The notes beneath the pieces were generated by a model. The model was not told the DNA's origin. It saw only the letters and a program-made list of their open reading frames with translations, and did not search any database. Both the position numbers and the translations under genes were made by a program. From Janthinobacterium sp. 67 (lineage in GTDB: Bacteria; Pseudomonadota; Gammaproteobacteria; Burkholderiales; Burkholderiaceae_D): a DNA stretch of 64,000 nt. The stretch spans positions 3,534,001-3,598,000 of the forward strand of contig NZ_PGES01000001.1 in assembly GCF_002797895.1 (NCBI RefSeq), read 5' to 3'. Positions within the stretch are counted from its first letter, which is position 1; each line of letters starts with the position of its first letter. Shown in pieces: positions 1-8,744 of the stretch.

Positions 1-1445
1 TCCAGCGCGTGCAGCGACTTGTCACGCCCGTTGCCCGACTGTTTGTAGCCGCCGAACGGCACGGTGATGTCGTCGCCGTCGTACTGGTTGACGTGCACGG
101 TGCCCGCACGCAGGGCGCGCGCCGTCTGGATGGCCTTGGTGATGTCGGACGTCCACACGGCCGCCTGCAAGCCATACGGCGTGGCGTTGGCCTGTTTGAT
201 GGCTTCGGCGATATCCGTAAAGCCCAGCACGGAAAGGACAGGGCCGAAGATTTCTTCGCGCGCGATCGTCATGCCCGCATCCACGCCGAAGATGGTCGGC
301 TGCACGTAGTAGCCGCCCGTCTCCGCGCGCACGGCCTCGCCGCCGCCCAGCAGCTGCGCACCCTCCTGCTTGCCGGACGCGATGTAGCCCATCACGGTCT
401 TCATCTGCGTGGCGTCGACGATGGCCCCCATGACGGTGGCTTCGTCGAGCGGGTCGCCGGGCTGGAAGCGGGGCAGCATGGCCTGCGCCTTGGCGATAAA
501 TTCCTCCCTGATCGATTCTTCCACGAACAGGCGCGAGGGCGCGTTGCAGCTTTCGCCCTGATTGAAGAAGATGGAACCGACGGCGGCCGCCACGGCCTTG
601 TCCAGGTCAGGGCAATCGGCGCACACGATGTTGGCGGACTTGCCGCCGAGTTCCGTCCACGCCCGTTTCAAATTCGACTGGCCCGCCATCTGCACGATCA
701 ACTTGCCCGTGCGCGTGGAACCCGTAAAACCGATGCAATCGACGTCCATGTGCAGCGCCAGCGCGGCGCCCGCCTCGTTGCCGTAGCCGGGCAGCACGTT
801 GAAGACGCCTGGCGGCACGCCCGCCTGCAGCGCGATGTCGGCCAGGCGCAGCGCCGTCAGCGGCGACTTTTCGGACGGTTTCAATATCACGCTGTTGCCG
901 GCCGCGAGGGCGGGCGCGATTTTCCAGGCCGCCATGATCATCGGGTAATTCCACGGCACGATGGCGGCGACGACGCCCACCGGTTCGCGCGTGATCAGGG
1001 CCAGGCTGTTGGCGGGAGTCGGGGCGATTTCATCGTAGACCTTGTCGATCGCCTCGCCATACCAGCGCAGGCAATTGGCCGTGGCGCCCACGTCCACGCT
1101 CTGGCTGTATTTGATCGGCTTGCCCATGTCCAGGGTTTCCAGCAGGGCCAGTTCAGGACCGTTCTGCTGCACCAGGTCGGCGAACTTGATCAGGATGCGC
1201 TTGCGCTGCGCCGGCGATTTTCCCGCCCAGCGGCGGTCGTCGAAGGCGGCGCGGGCGGCTTGCACGGCAAGGTCTACGTCCGCGCCATCGCAGCGGGCCA
1301 CCTGCCCCAGCAAGCGCCCGTCGATGGGCGACAGATTGTCGAAAGTCTGGCCGGATGTGGCCCAGGCACGCTCGCCGTTGATGAAGGCGCGTCCGTCGAT
1401 CGTGAGCGCTGCGGCCCGTGCATGCCAGCTGGTGTTTTCCGTCAT
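1..1445 (-). CDS. puuC: Gamma-glutamyl-gamma-aminobutyraldehyde dehydrogenase (PuuC-type ALDH), 3' end outside window
   Basis: NAD(P)-dependent aldehyde dehydrogenase, probably oxidising gamma-glutamyl-gamma-aminobutyraldehyde in putrescine breakdown in the cytoplasm. About 481 codons are visible; the family is about 495 aa, so only the last dozen or so residues are lost at the window edge. Seen: the NAD-binding PWNYP stretch, WTELGGKSANIV with the general-base Glu at about residue 265, and NQGESCNAPSRL with the nucleophilic Cys at about residue 300. The ATG at 1445 is preceded by GGAGA, 7 bases away. It is the last gene visible on the minus strand of a polyamine uptake/degradation locus, about 210 bp downstream of potI. 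The substrate is inferred from the neighbours; the ALDH family call is secure. Confidence 0.9.
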   Translation of the reverse strand, partial: MTENTSWHARAAALTIDGRAFINGERAWATSGQTFDNLSPIDGRLLGQVARCDGADVDLAVQAARAAFDDRRWAGKSPAQRKRILIKFADLVQQNGPELALLETLDMGKPIKYSQSVDVGATANCLRWYGEAIDKVYDEIAPTPANSLALITREPVGVVAAIVPWNYPMIMAAWKIAPALAAGNSVILKPSEKSPLTALRLADIALQAGVPPGVFNVLPGYGNEAGAALALHMDVDCIGFTGSTRTGKLIVQMAGQSNLKRAWTELGGKSANIVCADCPDLDKAVAAAVGSIFFNQGESCNAPSRLFVEESIREEFIAKAQAMLPRFQPGDPLDEATVMGAIVDATQMKTVMGYIASGKQEGAQLLGGGEAVRAETGGYYVQPTIFGVDAGMTIAREEIFGPVLSVLGFTDIAEAIKQANATPYGLQAAVWTSDITKAIQTARALRAGTVHVNQYDGDDITVPFGGYKQSGNGRDKSLHAL

Positions 1446-1530
1446 GGTCGTCTCCTGCAAGGTGAAAACGCCAGCTTACTCCTAAGTAGGGCGTAATAAA
1501 TTATTGTTATTTCTGACTTCCATACCCGGC

Positions 1531-1607
1531 GCTCTGCAAGGTGGCCGACGAGGCTTGCCCGCTGCTAGCAGTGCTCGCACTGCGTCGCAGCGGGCGCCTT
1601 GCAGAGC
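1531..1607. repeat. Large nested intergenic hairpin
   Basis: A 77-nt imperfect palindrome between potI and puuC. Outer arms are GCTCTGCAAGG (1531-1541) and CCTTGCAGAGC (1597-1607), middle arms GCCCGCTGC (1557-1565) and GCAGCGGGC (1587-1595), inner arms CAGTGC and GCACTG around the centre. There is no T-tract directly after it, so it looks more like a REP-type element or an RNA processing/attenuation structure than a simple terminator. It could lower puuC expression relative to the transporter genes; that is inference. Confidence 0.6.
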
Positions 1608-1654
1608 ATCCGGTTCTGTTCGTCATAACTTCACAATAATTTCCCATGATCTAC

Positions 1655-2500
1655 TTAGTCCCCCAAATACGCCGCGGACAGTTGCTTGCGGCGCCTGCGG
1701 TCGGCGCGCGCCAGCATCACGGCGTACGCGATCACGGCAAGCGTCACGACGAGGATGGTCAGCGCGGCGATGGCGTTCACGCGCGGGTCGAGCCCCAGGC
1801 GCGCGCGCGAGAAGATCACCAGCGGCATCGTCGTCGAGCCGGGGCCGGACAGGAAAGCGGACAGCACCACGTCGTCAAGTGACAGGGTAAACGTCAGCAG
1901 CCAGGCCGAGGCCAGGGCTTGCGTGATGTTCGGCAGAGTCACGAGGAAGAACACCTGGTGCGCGCGGCAGCCCAGGTCCATGGCCGCTTCGGCCAGGGAC
2001 TTGCTCATCTCCTGCAGGCGCGATTGCACCACCACGGCCGCATACGCCATGCCCAGCAAGGTGTGGCCGAGCCAGATGGTCAGCACGCCCCGCTCGGGAA
2101 AACCGAAGACCTTTTGCATGGACACGAGCATCAGCAGCAGGGACAGGCCGATGATCACTTCCGGCATCACCAAGGGCGCGCTGACCATGGCGGAAAACAC
2201 GGTGCGGCCACGGAAGCGCTGGTAGCTGGTCAAGGCAAAGGCGGCAAAGGTGCCGAGGATGACGGAGGACGTGGCCGACATGAAGGCGATCTTCAGGGAC
2301 AAGCCGAAGCCCGAGATGATTTCCGCATCGCTCATCAACTCGCTGTACCAGCGCAGCGAAAAACCAGTCCACACCATGTCCTGGCGCGAGCTGTTGAACG
2401 AAAAGACGATCAGCACGATGATGGGCAGGTAGAGGAACAGGTAGCCGAGCGAGAGCCAGCCGCGGCCGAACCAGCGCTGGAAGAAGTTACGTCCGTTCAT
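1655..2500 (-). CDS. potI: Polyamine ABC transporter permease, PotI/SpuH type
   Basis: Inner-membrane permease (281 aa) of a PotFGHI-type putrescine/spermidine importer. It has about six hydrophobic segments, starting with one at roughly residues 15-35, and the EAA-type cytoplasmic loop (SLAEAAMDLGCRAHQVFFLVTLP) that contacts the ATPase. The start ATG at 2500 overlaps the stop of potH by 4 bases, a sign of translational coupling in the potG-potH-potI operon. The C-terminus ends in a basic stretch (ADRRRRKQ). Length matches the family. Confidence 0.92.
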   Translation of the reverse strand: MNGRNFFQRWFGRGWLSLGYLFLYLPIIVLIVFSFNSSRQDMVWTGFSLRWYSELMSDAEIISGFGLSLKIAFMSATSSVILGTFAAFALTSYQRFRGRTVFSAMVSAPLVMPEVIIGLSLLLMLVSMQKVFGFPERGVLTIWLGHTLLGMAYAAVVVQSRLQEMSKSLAEAAMDLGCRAHQVFFLVTLPNITQALASAWLLTFTLSLDDVVLSAFLSGPGSTTMPLVIFSRARLGLDPRVNAIAALTILVVTLAVIAYAVMLARADRRRRKQLSAAYLGD

Positions 2501-3426
2501 GTGCGCTCCTCCGCGTCCTGGTCCGTCTTGTATTTGTTAAAAATCGCCATCGGCACGAGAATCAGCAGGATGACCAGCACCGTCACCGACGACGCCATGG
2601 CCCAGTCGTTGTTCGTGAAGTATTCGTCCCACAGCACGCGGCCTATCATCAGGGTTTCCGGGCCGCCCAGCAGCTCGGGGATCACGTATTCGCCCACGGA
2701 TGGAATGAACACCAGCATGGCGCCGGCGATGATGCCCGACTTCGACAGGGGCACGGTGATGCGCCAGAACGCCTGCAAGGGCGTGGCGCCCAGATCGGCC
2801 GCCGCTTCCAGGTAGCGCATGTCCATTTTCACGAGGTTTGCATACAGGGGCAAAATCATGAAGGGCATGTAGGCGTACACCATGCCGACCACCAGCGAAA
2901 ACGAGGTGTTCATCATGTGCAGCGGTTCGCTCACGACGCCCAGCGCGATCAGCAGGTCGTTGAGCAGGCCGTGGTTGGCCAGGATGCCCTTCCACGCATA
3001 CACGCGCAGCAGGAACGAGGTCCAGAACGGCAGCATCACCAGCATCATCAGCACGGGGCGGATCGATGGCTTGGCGCGCGCCATGAAGTAGGCGAACGGG
3101 TAGCCGATGAAGAGGCAAATGGCCGTGGTAATGGCCGCATACTTGATGGAACTGAGGTAGGTGAGCAGATACAGTTCATCGGCGGCGATGAACAGGTAGT
3201 TGGCGATTTTCACCTTCAGCACGACGATGCCGTCGACGTACGACAGCAAGCCGCCGAACGGACTGCCCGCCGTATCCATGTCGGACAGGCTGATGCGCAG
3301 CACGATCAGGAAGGGCACCAAAAAGGCGGCCGTCAGGAACAGCGACGGCACGGCGATGACGGCATTGCGGCCAGTGAGCCAGCGCAGGGTGACGAGCTTG
3401 CGCAGCGATTGCAGGAGGGACGTCAT
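2497..3426 (-). CDS. potH: Polyamine ABC transporter permease, PotH/SpuG type
   Basis: Second inner-membrane permease (309 aa) of the polyamine importer, forming the pore with PotI. N-terminal TM at about residues 20-45, then a periplasmic region and five further hydrophobic stretches; the EAA-like loop is YLEAAADLGATPLQAFWRITVPL. It starts 7 bp after the potG stop and overlaps potI by 4 bp, so all three are one transcriptional unit. The family assignment is firm; putrescine versus spermidine preference cannot be read from the permease. Confidence 0.92.
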   Translation of the reverse strand: MTSLLQSLRKLVTLRWLTGRNAVIAVPSLFLTAAFLVPFLIVLRISLSDMDTAGSPFGGLLSYVDGIVVLKVKIANYLFIAADELYLLTYLSSIKYAAITTAICLFIGYPFAYFMARAKPSIRPVLMMLVMLPFWTSFLLRVYAWKGILANHGLLNDLLIALGVVSEPLHMMNTSFSLVVGMVYAYMPFMILPLYANLVKMDMRYLEAAADLGATPLQAFWRITVPLSKSGIIAGAMLVFIPSVGEYVIPELLGGPETLMIGRVLWDEYFTNNDWAMASSVTVLVILLILVPMAIFNKYKTDQDAEERT

Positions 3427-3433
3427 GATGGCC

Positions 3434-4582
3434 TCAGCTGGTCAGCACGACGATGTCGGCGCCATCCCACCACACCCACACGCGCTGTTCGCGCTCGAGG
3501 CGCGCGGCGTCGTGGCGGGCCGCGTTGGTGCGCGACACTTTCACCACCGTGCCGCTGTCGAGGCGCACGTGGTAGCTGGTTTCATTGCCAAAATACGCCA
3601 TCGCGACGATCACGCCCTGGGCGCAGTTGTAGCCGTGTTCGGCCGGCGACGCCCGTTCTTCCAAGGCGGGTGGCGCGACCTGGATGCCGATCTTTTCGGG
3701 GCGCACGGCCACCGAGACATCCATGCCCAGGTTGCCCGTGATGCCGTGCGAAACATAGTGCTCGCCATCGGGCGTGGCGATGACCACGTGATCGGGTTCA
3801 TCCTGTGTGATGCTGCCGTCGAACAGGTTGACGCTGCCGATGAAGTCGGCGACGAAGCGGCAGTTCGGCGTTTCATAGATTTCACCGGGTGCGCCCACCT
3901 GCAGGATGCGCCCTTCGCTCATGACGGCGATGCGCGTGGCCATGCTCATGGCCTCGTCCTGGTCGTGCGTGACCATCACGCAGGTGACGCCCACCTGCTC
4001 GATGATGTTGACCAGCTCCATCTGCGTGCGCTCGCGCAGTTTTTTATCGAGCGCACCCAGCGGCTCGTCGAGCAGCAGCAACTGCGGCCGCTTGGCCAGG
4101 CTGCGCGCCAGCGCCACGCGCTGCTGCTGCCCGCCCGACAGCTGGTGCGGCTTGCGCTTCGCGTATTGGCCCAGCTGCACCAGCGCCAGCATTTGCTCGA
4201 CGCGCGCCGCCACTTCCGCTTTCGGCAGACCGTCGCGGCGCAGGCCGAAAGCGATGTTGTCCCACACGGACAAATGGGGAAACAGCGCGTAGGACTGGAA
4301 CATCATGTTGATGGGGCGCTGGTGCGGCGGCACATCGACGATGCTGCTGCCCGCCAGGGCGATGCGCCCCGACGTCGGCGTCTCGAAGCCGGCCAGCATG
4401 CGCAGCAGGGTCGACTTGCCGCAACCTGAACTGCCCAGCAAGGCGAAAATCTCGCCCTTGTTGATCGTCACGGAAATATCATTGACGGCGCGCACGCCAT
4501 CGAATTCCTTGACCAGTTGATCAATCAGCAAGAAAGGCGCTGGGGCGTCGCTGGCCGACGCGGCTGGTGTTGCTATCGTCAT
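3434..4582 (-). CDS. potG: Polyamine ABC transporter ATP-binding protein, PotG/SpuF type
   Basis: ATPase (382 aa) that powers the PotHI permease. Walker A GSSGCGKST at residues 50-58, Q-loop in MMFQSYALFP near 93-102, signature LSGGQ at 148-152, Walker B LLLLDE at 168-173, then a C-terminal TOBE-like domain (about 280-375) typical of the PotA/PotG and MalK groups. It is the first gene of potGHI on the minus strand. The 192 bp upstream of it contain a terminator for the preceding unit and a palindromic repeat, but no binding-protein gene, although potF/spuD-E normally lies here. Confidence 0.93.
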   Translation of the reverse strand: MTIATPAASASDAPAPFLLIDQLVKEFDGVRAVNDISVTINKGEIFALLGSSGCGKSTLLRMLAGFETPTSGRIALAGSSIVDVPPHQRPINMMFQSYALFPHLSVWDNIAFGLRRDGLPKAEVAARVEQMLALVQLGQYAKRKPHQLSGGQQQRVALARSLAKRPQLLLLDEPLGALDKKLRERTQMELVNIIEQVGVTCVMVTHDQDEAMSMATRIAVMSEGRILQVGAPGEIYETPNCRFVADFIGSVNLFDGSITQDEPDHVVIATPDGEHYVSHGITGNLGMDVSVAVRPEKIGIQVAPPALEERASPAEHGYNCAQGVIVAMAYFGNETSYHVRLDSGTVVKVSRTNAARHDAARLEREQRVWVWWDGADIVVLTS

Positions 4583-4613
4583 GTGGGTGCTTTGGGTAAG
4601 AGGGTGTCAAATG

Positions 4614-4642
4614 AAAAACTGGCCGCTACAAAGAGCGGCCAG
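4614..4642 (-). terminator. Rho-independent terminator after the spuC-type aminotransferase
   Basis: Read on the minus strand: stem CTGGCCGCT / AGCGGCCAG (4642-4634 and 4627-4619) with a 6-nt loop, followed by TTTTT (4618-4614). It lies about 130 bp downstream of the aminotransferase stop and about 30 bp upstream of the potG start, so it should end the puuD-puuA-spuC transcript and separate it from potGHI. Confidence 0.8.
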
Positions 4643-4720
4643 GATGGAAGTTTAGCGGAACTGCCGCTTATCGGGTCTAAAAATTGTACAGATGTCGATA
4701 AAAACCCAACAGCAGAGACT

Positions 4721-4747
4721 GGGGTCGTACCCTCAGGGTACGACCCC
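4721..4747. repeat. Interspersed palindrome, GGGGTC family, copy 1
   Basis: Perfect 13-bp arms GGGGTCGTACCCT (4721-4733) and AGGGTACGACCCC (4735-4747) around a single C. It shares the GGGGTC...GACCCC frame with copies at 9916-9942 and 27531-27599. It sits in the gap where a potF/spuD-like gene would be expected. Confidence 0.75.
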
Positions 4748-4774
4748 GGCCCTTGCGTTTGGGTTCGACGATAG

Positions 4775-6235
4775 CTACACCCAGCCCTTCGCTTTCACAT
4801 CCGCATACGTCTTGTCCAGGCACAGCCGTATCAAGCCCACCATTTCATCGATCTGCGCGCGCGTCATGACCAGCGGCGGGGCGACGATCATGCGCTCGCC
4901 CACGGCGCGCATGATGACGCCGTTGTCGAACATGTGGCCGCGGCAGATCATGCCCACGCCCTGGCCCTCGTCGAACAGCTCGTTCTCGTGCACGGTGGCG
5001 CCCTTCCTGCGCACCAGATTCAGGCCAGCGACCAGGCCGCAGCTGTCCGCATAGCCGACCAGCGGGTGTTCGCCCAGGCTGGCGAAACACTGCTGCAGGT
5101 AAGGCCCCGTATCCTCGGCCACCTTGGCCACCAGCCGCTCTTCCTCGATGATGCGGATGTTTTCCAGCGCCGCCGCGCAGGCGACGGGGTGGCCCGAATA
5201 CGTGAAGCCGTGCGTGAATTCGCCGCCCTGCTCGATCAGCACCTTGGCGACGCGGTCGCCCACCAGCACGCCGCCCAGCGGCACATAGCCCGAGGTGACG
5301 CCCTTGGCAAACGTGATCAGGTCGGGCTTGATGCCGAACAGTTCGGAGCCGAACCAGCGGCCAAGGCGGCCGAAGCCGCAGATGACTTCATCGGCGATCA
5401 GCAAGATGCCGTACTTGTCGCAGATGCGCTGGATTTCGGGCCAGTACGTCGATGGCGGGATGATGACGCCGCCCGCGCCCTGCACCGGCTCGCCGATGAA
5501 GGCGGCCACCTTGTCGGCGCCGATTTCCAGGATTTTGTCTTCCAGCCAGCCGGCCGCCTTCAGGCCGAAGGCTTCCGGCGTCAAGCCGTGGCCCGACTCC
5601 AGGTAATTGGGCTGGCCGATGTGCGCAATGCCCGGTATCGGCATGCCGCCCTGCGCATGCATGCCATCCATGCCGCCCAGGGACGCTCCCGCCACCGTGC
5701 TGCCGTGATAGGCGTTGTGGCGGCTGATGATGGTGTGGCGTTCCTTGTAGCCGAGGATGTCCCAGTAGCGGCGCACCATGCGCAGATTCGTGTCGTTGCC
5801 TTCGGAGCCGGAACTGGTGAAGAACACATGCTGGAACTGCGGCGGAGATATCTGCGCCAGCTTGGCGGCCAGCTGCGCGGCCGGCACGTTCGTCGTGCCA
5901 AAGAAGCTGTTATAGAACGGCAGCGTCTCCATCTGTTTGTAGACAGCTTGCGAGATCGACGTGCGACCATAGCCCACGTTCACGCACCACAGACCCGACA
6001 TGCCATCGACAATCTTCTTGCCCTGGCTATCCCACAGGTAGACGCCGTCGCCGCGCACCATCACCCTGGCGCCCTTGCTTGCCAGGTCCTGGAAATCGGT
6101 GAATGGATGCAGGTAGTGGGCCGCGTCCATCTGCTGGATGGCGGCCGTGTCGTACACCTGCGGCGCCGCGTTTTTCTGCGCCACGGAGGCAACCAGGGCG
6201 GCGCTTGGCGCCAGCGGATTATTGGATGTGCTCAT
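4775..6235 (-). CDS. spuC: Putrescine/polyamine:pyruvate aminotransferase, SpuC type (class III, PLP)
   Basis: Class III PLP-dependent transaminase (486 aa), predicted to move the amino group of putrescine or a related polyamine to pyruvate, giving 4-aminobutanal. Seen: the phosphate-binding SSGSEGNDTN (141-150), the PLP-stacking region HNAYHGST (173-180), DEV at 282-284 and the Schiff-base Lys311 in ITFAKGVTSGY. The start at 6235 has AAAGGAT about 10 bp upstream. It lies 12 bp after puuA in the same orientation and is followed by the 4614-4642 terminator. Beta-alanine or taurine:pyruvate aminotransferases are close relatives; the neighbours favour a polyamine. Confidence 0.9.
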   Translation of the reverse strand: MSTSNNPLAPSAALVASVAQKNAAPQVYDTAAIQQMDAAHYLHPFTDFQDLASKGARVMVRGDGVYLWDSQGKKIVDGMSGLWCVNVGYGRTSISQAVYKQMETLPFYNSFFGTTNVPAAQLAAKLAQISPPQFQHVFFTSSGSEGNDTNLRMVRRYWDILGYKERHTIISRHNAYHGSTVAGASLGGMDGMHAQGGMPIPGIAHIGQPNYLESGHGLTPEAFGLKAAGWLEDKILEIGADKVAAFIGEPVQGAGGVIIPPSTYWPEIQRICDKYGILLIADEVICGFGRLGRWFGSELFGIKPDLITFAKGVTSGYVPLGGVLVGDRVAKVLIEQGGEFTHGFTYSGHPVACAAALENIRIIEEERLVAKVAEDTGPYLQQCFASLGEHPLVGYADSCGLVAGLNLVRRKGATVHENELFDEGQGVGMICRGHMFDNGVIMRAVGERMIVAPPLVMTRAQIDEMVGLIRLCLDKTYADVKAKGWV

Positions 6236-6247
6236 TGAGATCCTTTC

Positions 6248-7618
6248 TTAAACGTGGAGCAGAAGATGTTCGCGCTCCCACGGGCTGATGACGGTCATGA
6301 ACTCCTGGTGCTCGAGGTCCTTGATGGCCGCATACACGTCGATGAAGCGCTCGCCCAGCACCGTGCGCAGCTTGTCTTCCGCGCGCAGCAGTTGCAGAGC
6401 CTCGGGCAAGCCTTGCGGCAATTCGAACTTCATGTCGTAGGCGCTGCCCACCATCATCGGCGTCGCTTCCAGCTGCTCCGTCATGCCCAGGTAGCCGCAG
6501 GCCAAAGTGACGGCCAGGGCCAGGTAGGGATTCGCATCGGCGCCGATGATGCGGTTTTCCACGCGGCGGTCCTGCACGCCCGATTCGGGCACGCGGAAGC
6601 CCACCGTGCGGTTGTCCAGGCCCCACTGGATGTTGATCGGCGCGGCCGTGTGGCGCACGATGCGGCGGTAGGAATTCACATAGGGCGCGACGATAGCCAT
6701 GGCCGACGGCATGTAGCGCTGCAAGCCCGCGATGTAATGCTTGAAAATGGGCGCGGCCGAGCCGTCCTCATTGCTGAAGATATTCAGGCCCGTCTTCGCG
6801 TCGACGACGCTCTGATGCACGTGCATGGCGGACCCCGGCTCGCCCGCCATGGGCTTGGCCATGAAGGTGGCATACATATCGTGTTTCAGGGCCGCTTCGC
6901 GCAGGGTGCGCTTGAAGAAGAAGACCTTGTCTGCCAGGCCCAGAGGATCGCCGTGCAGGAAGTTGATTTCCATCTGCCCCGCGCCGATTTCGTGGATCAG
7001 GGTGTCGACGTCAAGGTTCATCAGTTCGCAGTAATCGTAGATATCCTCGAACAGGGGATCGAACTCGTTGACGGCATCGATGCTGTACACCTGGCGGCTC
7101 GTCTCGGCCCGGCCGCTGCGCCCGATGGGCGGTTTCAATGGCAAGTCCGGGTCCGTGTTTTTCGCCGTCAGGTAGAACTCCAGCTCGGGCGCCACGACAG
7201 GTTTCCAGCCCTTGTCCGCATACAGTTTCAGCACGCGCCGCAGCACGGAGCGCGGAGCGAAATCGACCAGCGCGCCGTCGGAAAAATAGCAGTCGTGGAT
7301 GACTTGCGCGGTGGGGTCCGTGGCCCATGGCACCATGGTGATGGTGGTGGGATCGGCCTTCAGAATCATGTCGCGGTCGGTGCTGGAAATGGCGCGGTCA
7401 TAGCCGCCGTCGTCGACCGGGTAATTGCCCGTCACCGTCATGCCCAGTACCGCTTCCGGGATGCGCATGCCGCGCTCCTGGGTAAATTTCCCGCGCGGCA
7501 GGATCTTCCCGCGCGCCACGCCCGTCAAGTCGGGGACCAGGCATTCGATTTCCGTGACGCGCTTTTCATTGAGCCACAAATCCATGTCCGTATAAGTGAA
7601 ATTTTCGCGTATTGCCAT
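6248..7618 (-). CDS. puuA: Gamma-glutamylpolyamine synthetase, PuuA/SpuB type (glutamine synthetase family)
   Basis: ATP-dependent ligase (456 aa) predicted to join glutamate to putrescine, the first step of the gamma-glutamyl route. Glutamine synthetase fold: N-terminal beta-grasp (about 1-110), then the catalytic domain with EIGAGQMEINF (metal-binding glutamates), AMHVHQSVVD and the ENRIIGADANPYLALA stretch. It lacks the adenylylation tail of true GlnA and has the GS-III-like length of PuuA/SpuB. GGGAAA lies just before the ATG at 7618. Operon position is between the hydrolase puuD and the transaminase spuC. Confidence 0.9.
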   Translation of the reverse strand: MAIRENFTYTDMDLWLNEKRVTEIECLVPDLTGVARGKILPRGKFTQERGMRIPEAVLGMTVTGNYPVDDGGYDRAISSTDRDMILKADPTTITMVPWATDPTAQVIHDCYFSDGALVDFAPRSVLRRVLKLYADKGWKPVVAPELEFYLTAKNTDPDLPLKPPIGRSGRAETSRQVYSIDAVNEFDPLFEDIYDYCELMNLDVDTLIHEIGAGQMEINFLHGDPLGLADKVFFFKRTLREAALKHDMYATFMAKPMAGEPGSAMHVHQSVVDAKTGLNIFSNEDGSAAPIFKHYIAGLQRYMPSAMAIVAPYVNSYRRIVRHTAAPINIQWGLDNRTVGFRVPESGVQDRRVENRIIGADANPYLALAVTLACGYLGMTEQLEATPMMVGSAYDMKFELPQGLPEALQLLRAEDKLRTVLGERFIDVYAAIKDLEHQEFMTVISPWEREHLLLHV

Positions 7619-7694
7619 GTTTCCCTCTCGCTGGTCTTGATCAAACGCCGCGTGCTACTCGTGCGGCGTGCCTGTCATCCTTTTTTCATCCTTG

Positions 7695-8462
7695 TCATTC
7701 TTTATTTCTGTGCTGCTGTTCCCGGTAATCGCGGCATGCCTGGCCGAAGGCGCCAAACAGGCGCATGGACTGCGGGTTGTCTTCCACCTGCCACTCCGGG
7801 TGCCATTGCACGGCCAGGGTAAAGCCGGCGGCGCTGGCCACCCTATATGCTTCCACCAGGCCGTCGTCGGCCAGCGCTTCCACCAGCAAGCCATCGGCCA
7901 GCCTGGCGACGCCCTGGCCATGCAGGGAATTGACCATCATTTCGCTCTCGCCGCCCAGCAACCGTGACAGCAAGCCGTCGGGCATCAGCTTGATGCGGTG
8001 CGCAGGCCCGTATTGGCGCTCCAAAGGATCGAGCACGTTCTCGCGGTGGTCCTGCATGCCCGGAACCGCATGCACGGCCTGGTGCAGACTGCCGCCCAGG
8101 GCCACGTTGACTTCCTGGAAGCCGCGGCAAATGGCGAGCAAGGGCAGCTGGCGCGCCAGCGCGGCGCGGATCAGGGGCAAGGTAGTGGCGTCGCGCGCGG
8201 GGTCTTGCGGCAGGTCGGGATGAAGGATGGCTTCGCCATACAGGCGGGCGTCGACGTTCGAGGCGGAACCGGTCAGCATGACGCCGTCGGCGACGTGCAA
8301 CGCCGCTTCCAGGTCCGCGCCCGCGCCCAGGGCGGGCAGCAGCAGCGGCATGCAGCCGGCGCCGTGCAGCACGGCATGCAGGTATTTGTCCTGCGCCATG
8401 TGCCAGGCGTGGCTGCCAAGCTGGCGCTGGCAGGCGGGAACGAGAACGATGGGACGGCGCAT
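7695..8462 (-). CDS. puuD: Gamma-glutamyl-GABA hydrolase, PuuD/SpuA type (class I glutamine amidotransferase fold)
   Basis: Predicted to release GABA and glutamate from gamma-glutamyl-GABA, the last step of the PuuABCD pathway. The 255-aa protein is a peptidase C26 member: the nucleophile Cys112 lies in LLAICRGFQEVNV, and AVQWHPEW near the C-terminus supplies the catalytic His and Glu. It is the first gene of the minus-strand polyamine unit, 76 bp ahead of puuA, and is transcribed away from the divergent MFS gene. The family call is secure; the substrate rests on the neighbourhood. Confidence 0.88.
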   Translation of the reverse strand: MRRPIVLVPACQRQLGSHAWHMAQDKYLHAVLHGAGCMPLLLPALGAGADLEAALHVADGVMLTGSASNVDARLYGEAILHPDLPQDPARDATTLPLIRAALARQLPLLAICRGFQEVNVALGGSLHQAVHAVPGMQDHRENVLDPLERQYGPAHRIKLMPDGLLSRLLGGESEMMVNSLHGQGVARLADGLLVEALADDGLVEAYRVASAAGFTLAVQWHPEWQVEDNPQSMRLFGAFGQACRDYREQQHRNKE

Positions 8463-8603
8463 GGAGCTACCTCGCTGACGTGACGATCCAATGACAGCGC
8501 CATGACAGCGCTGCCGCTCGCTTCACTGTACAGCAGAGCCGCGGGCAGCGGCCACACCGATGGGCATGGCCAGCGATGGCACACATCGCCTACACTACGG
8601 CTT

Positions 8604-8615
8604 TGCAATATTGCA
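8604..8615. promoter_or_regulatory. Palindrome in the puuD/MFS divergent region
   Basis: The perfect 12-bp palindrome TGCAATATTGCA lies in the 282-bp gap between two divergent genes (puuD start 8462, MFS start 8745). Position and symmetry fit an operator for a dimeric repressor. No cognate regulator gene is in the neighbourhood, so the assignment is tentative. Confidence 0.4.
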
Positions 8616-8744
8616 CTTAGTAAAATCATCATATGCCCGTCCGGCGCCAAACGCCAGCGCCGCCGGCAAAGTTGACCACTTTCCCATGCCTCCACACCGT
8701 ATTCCAGCCTTCCCGAACATCTTTTCCACCCCGAGAGGGCGGCC

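Noticed and set aside
9..1496. Long plus-strand open frame opposite puuC
   Set aside because: Arg/His/Gln-rich, no family similarity, antisense to a clear ALDH; a GC-rich shadow. The same applies to the 863-codon frame opposite the PBP gene (14056-16647) and to those opposite recN and dnaK.
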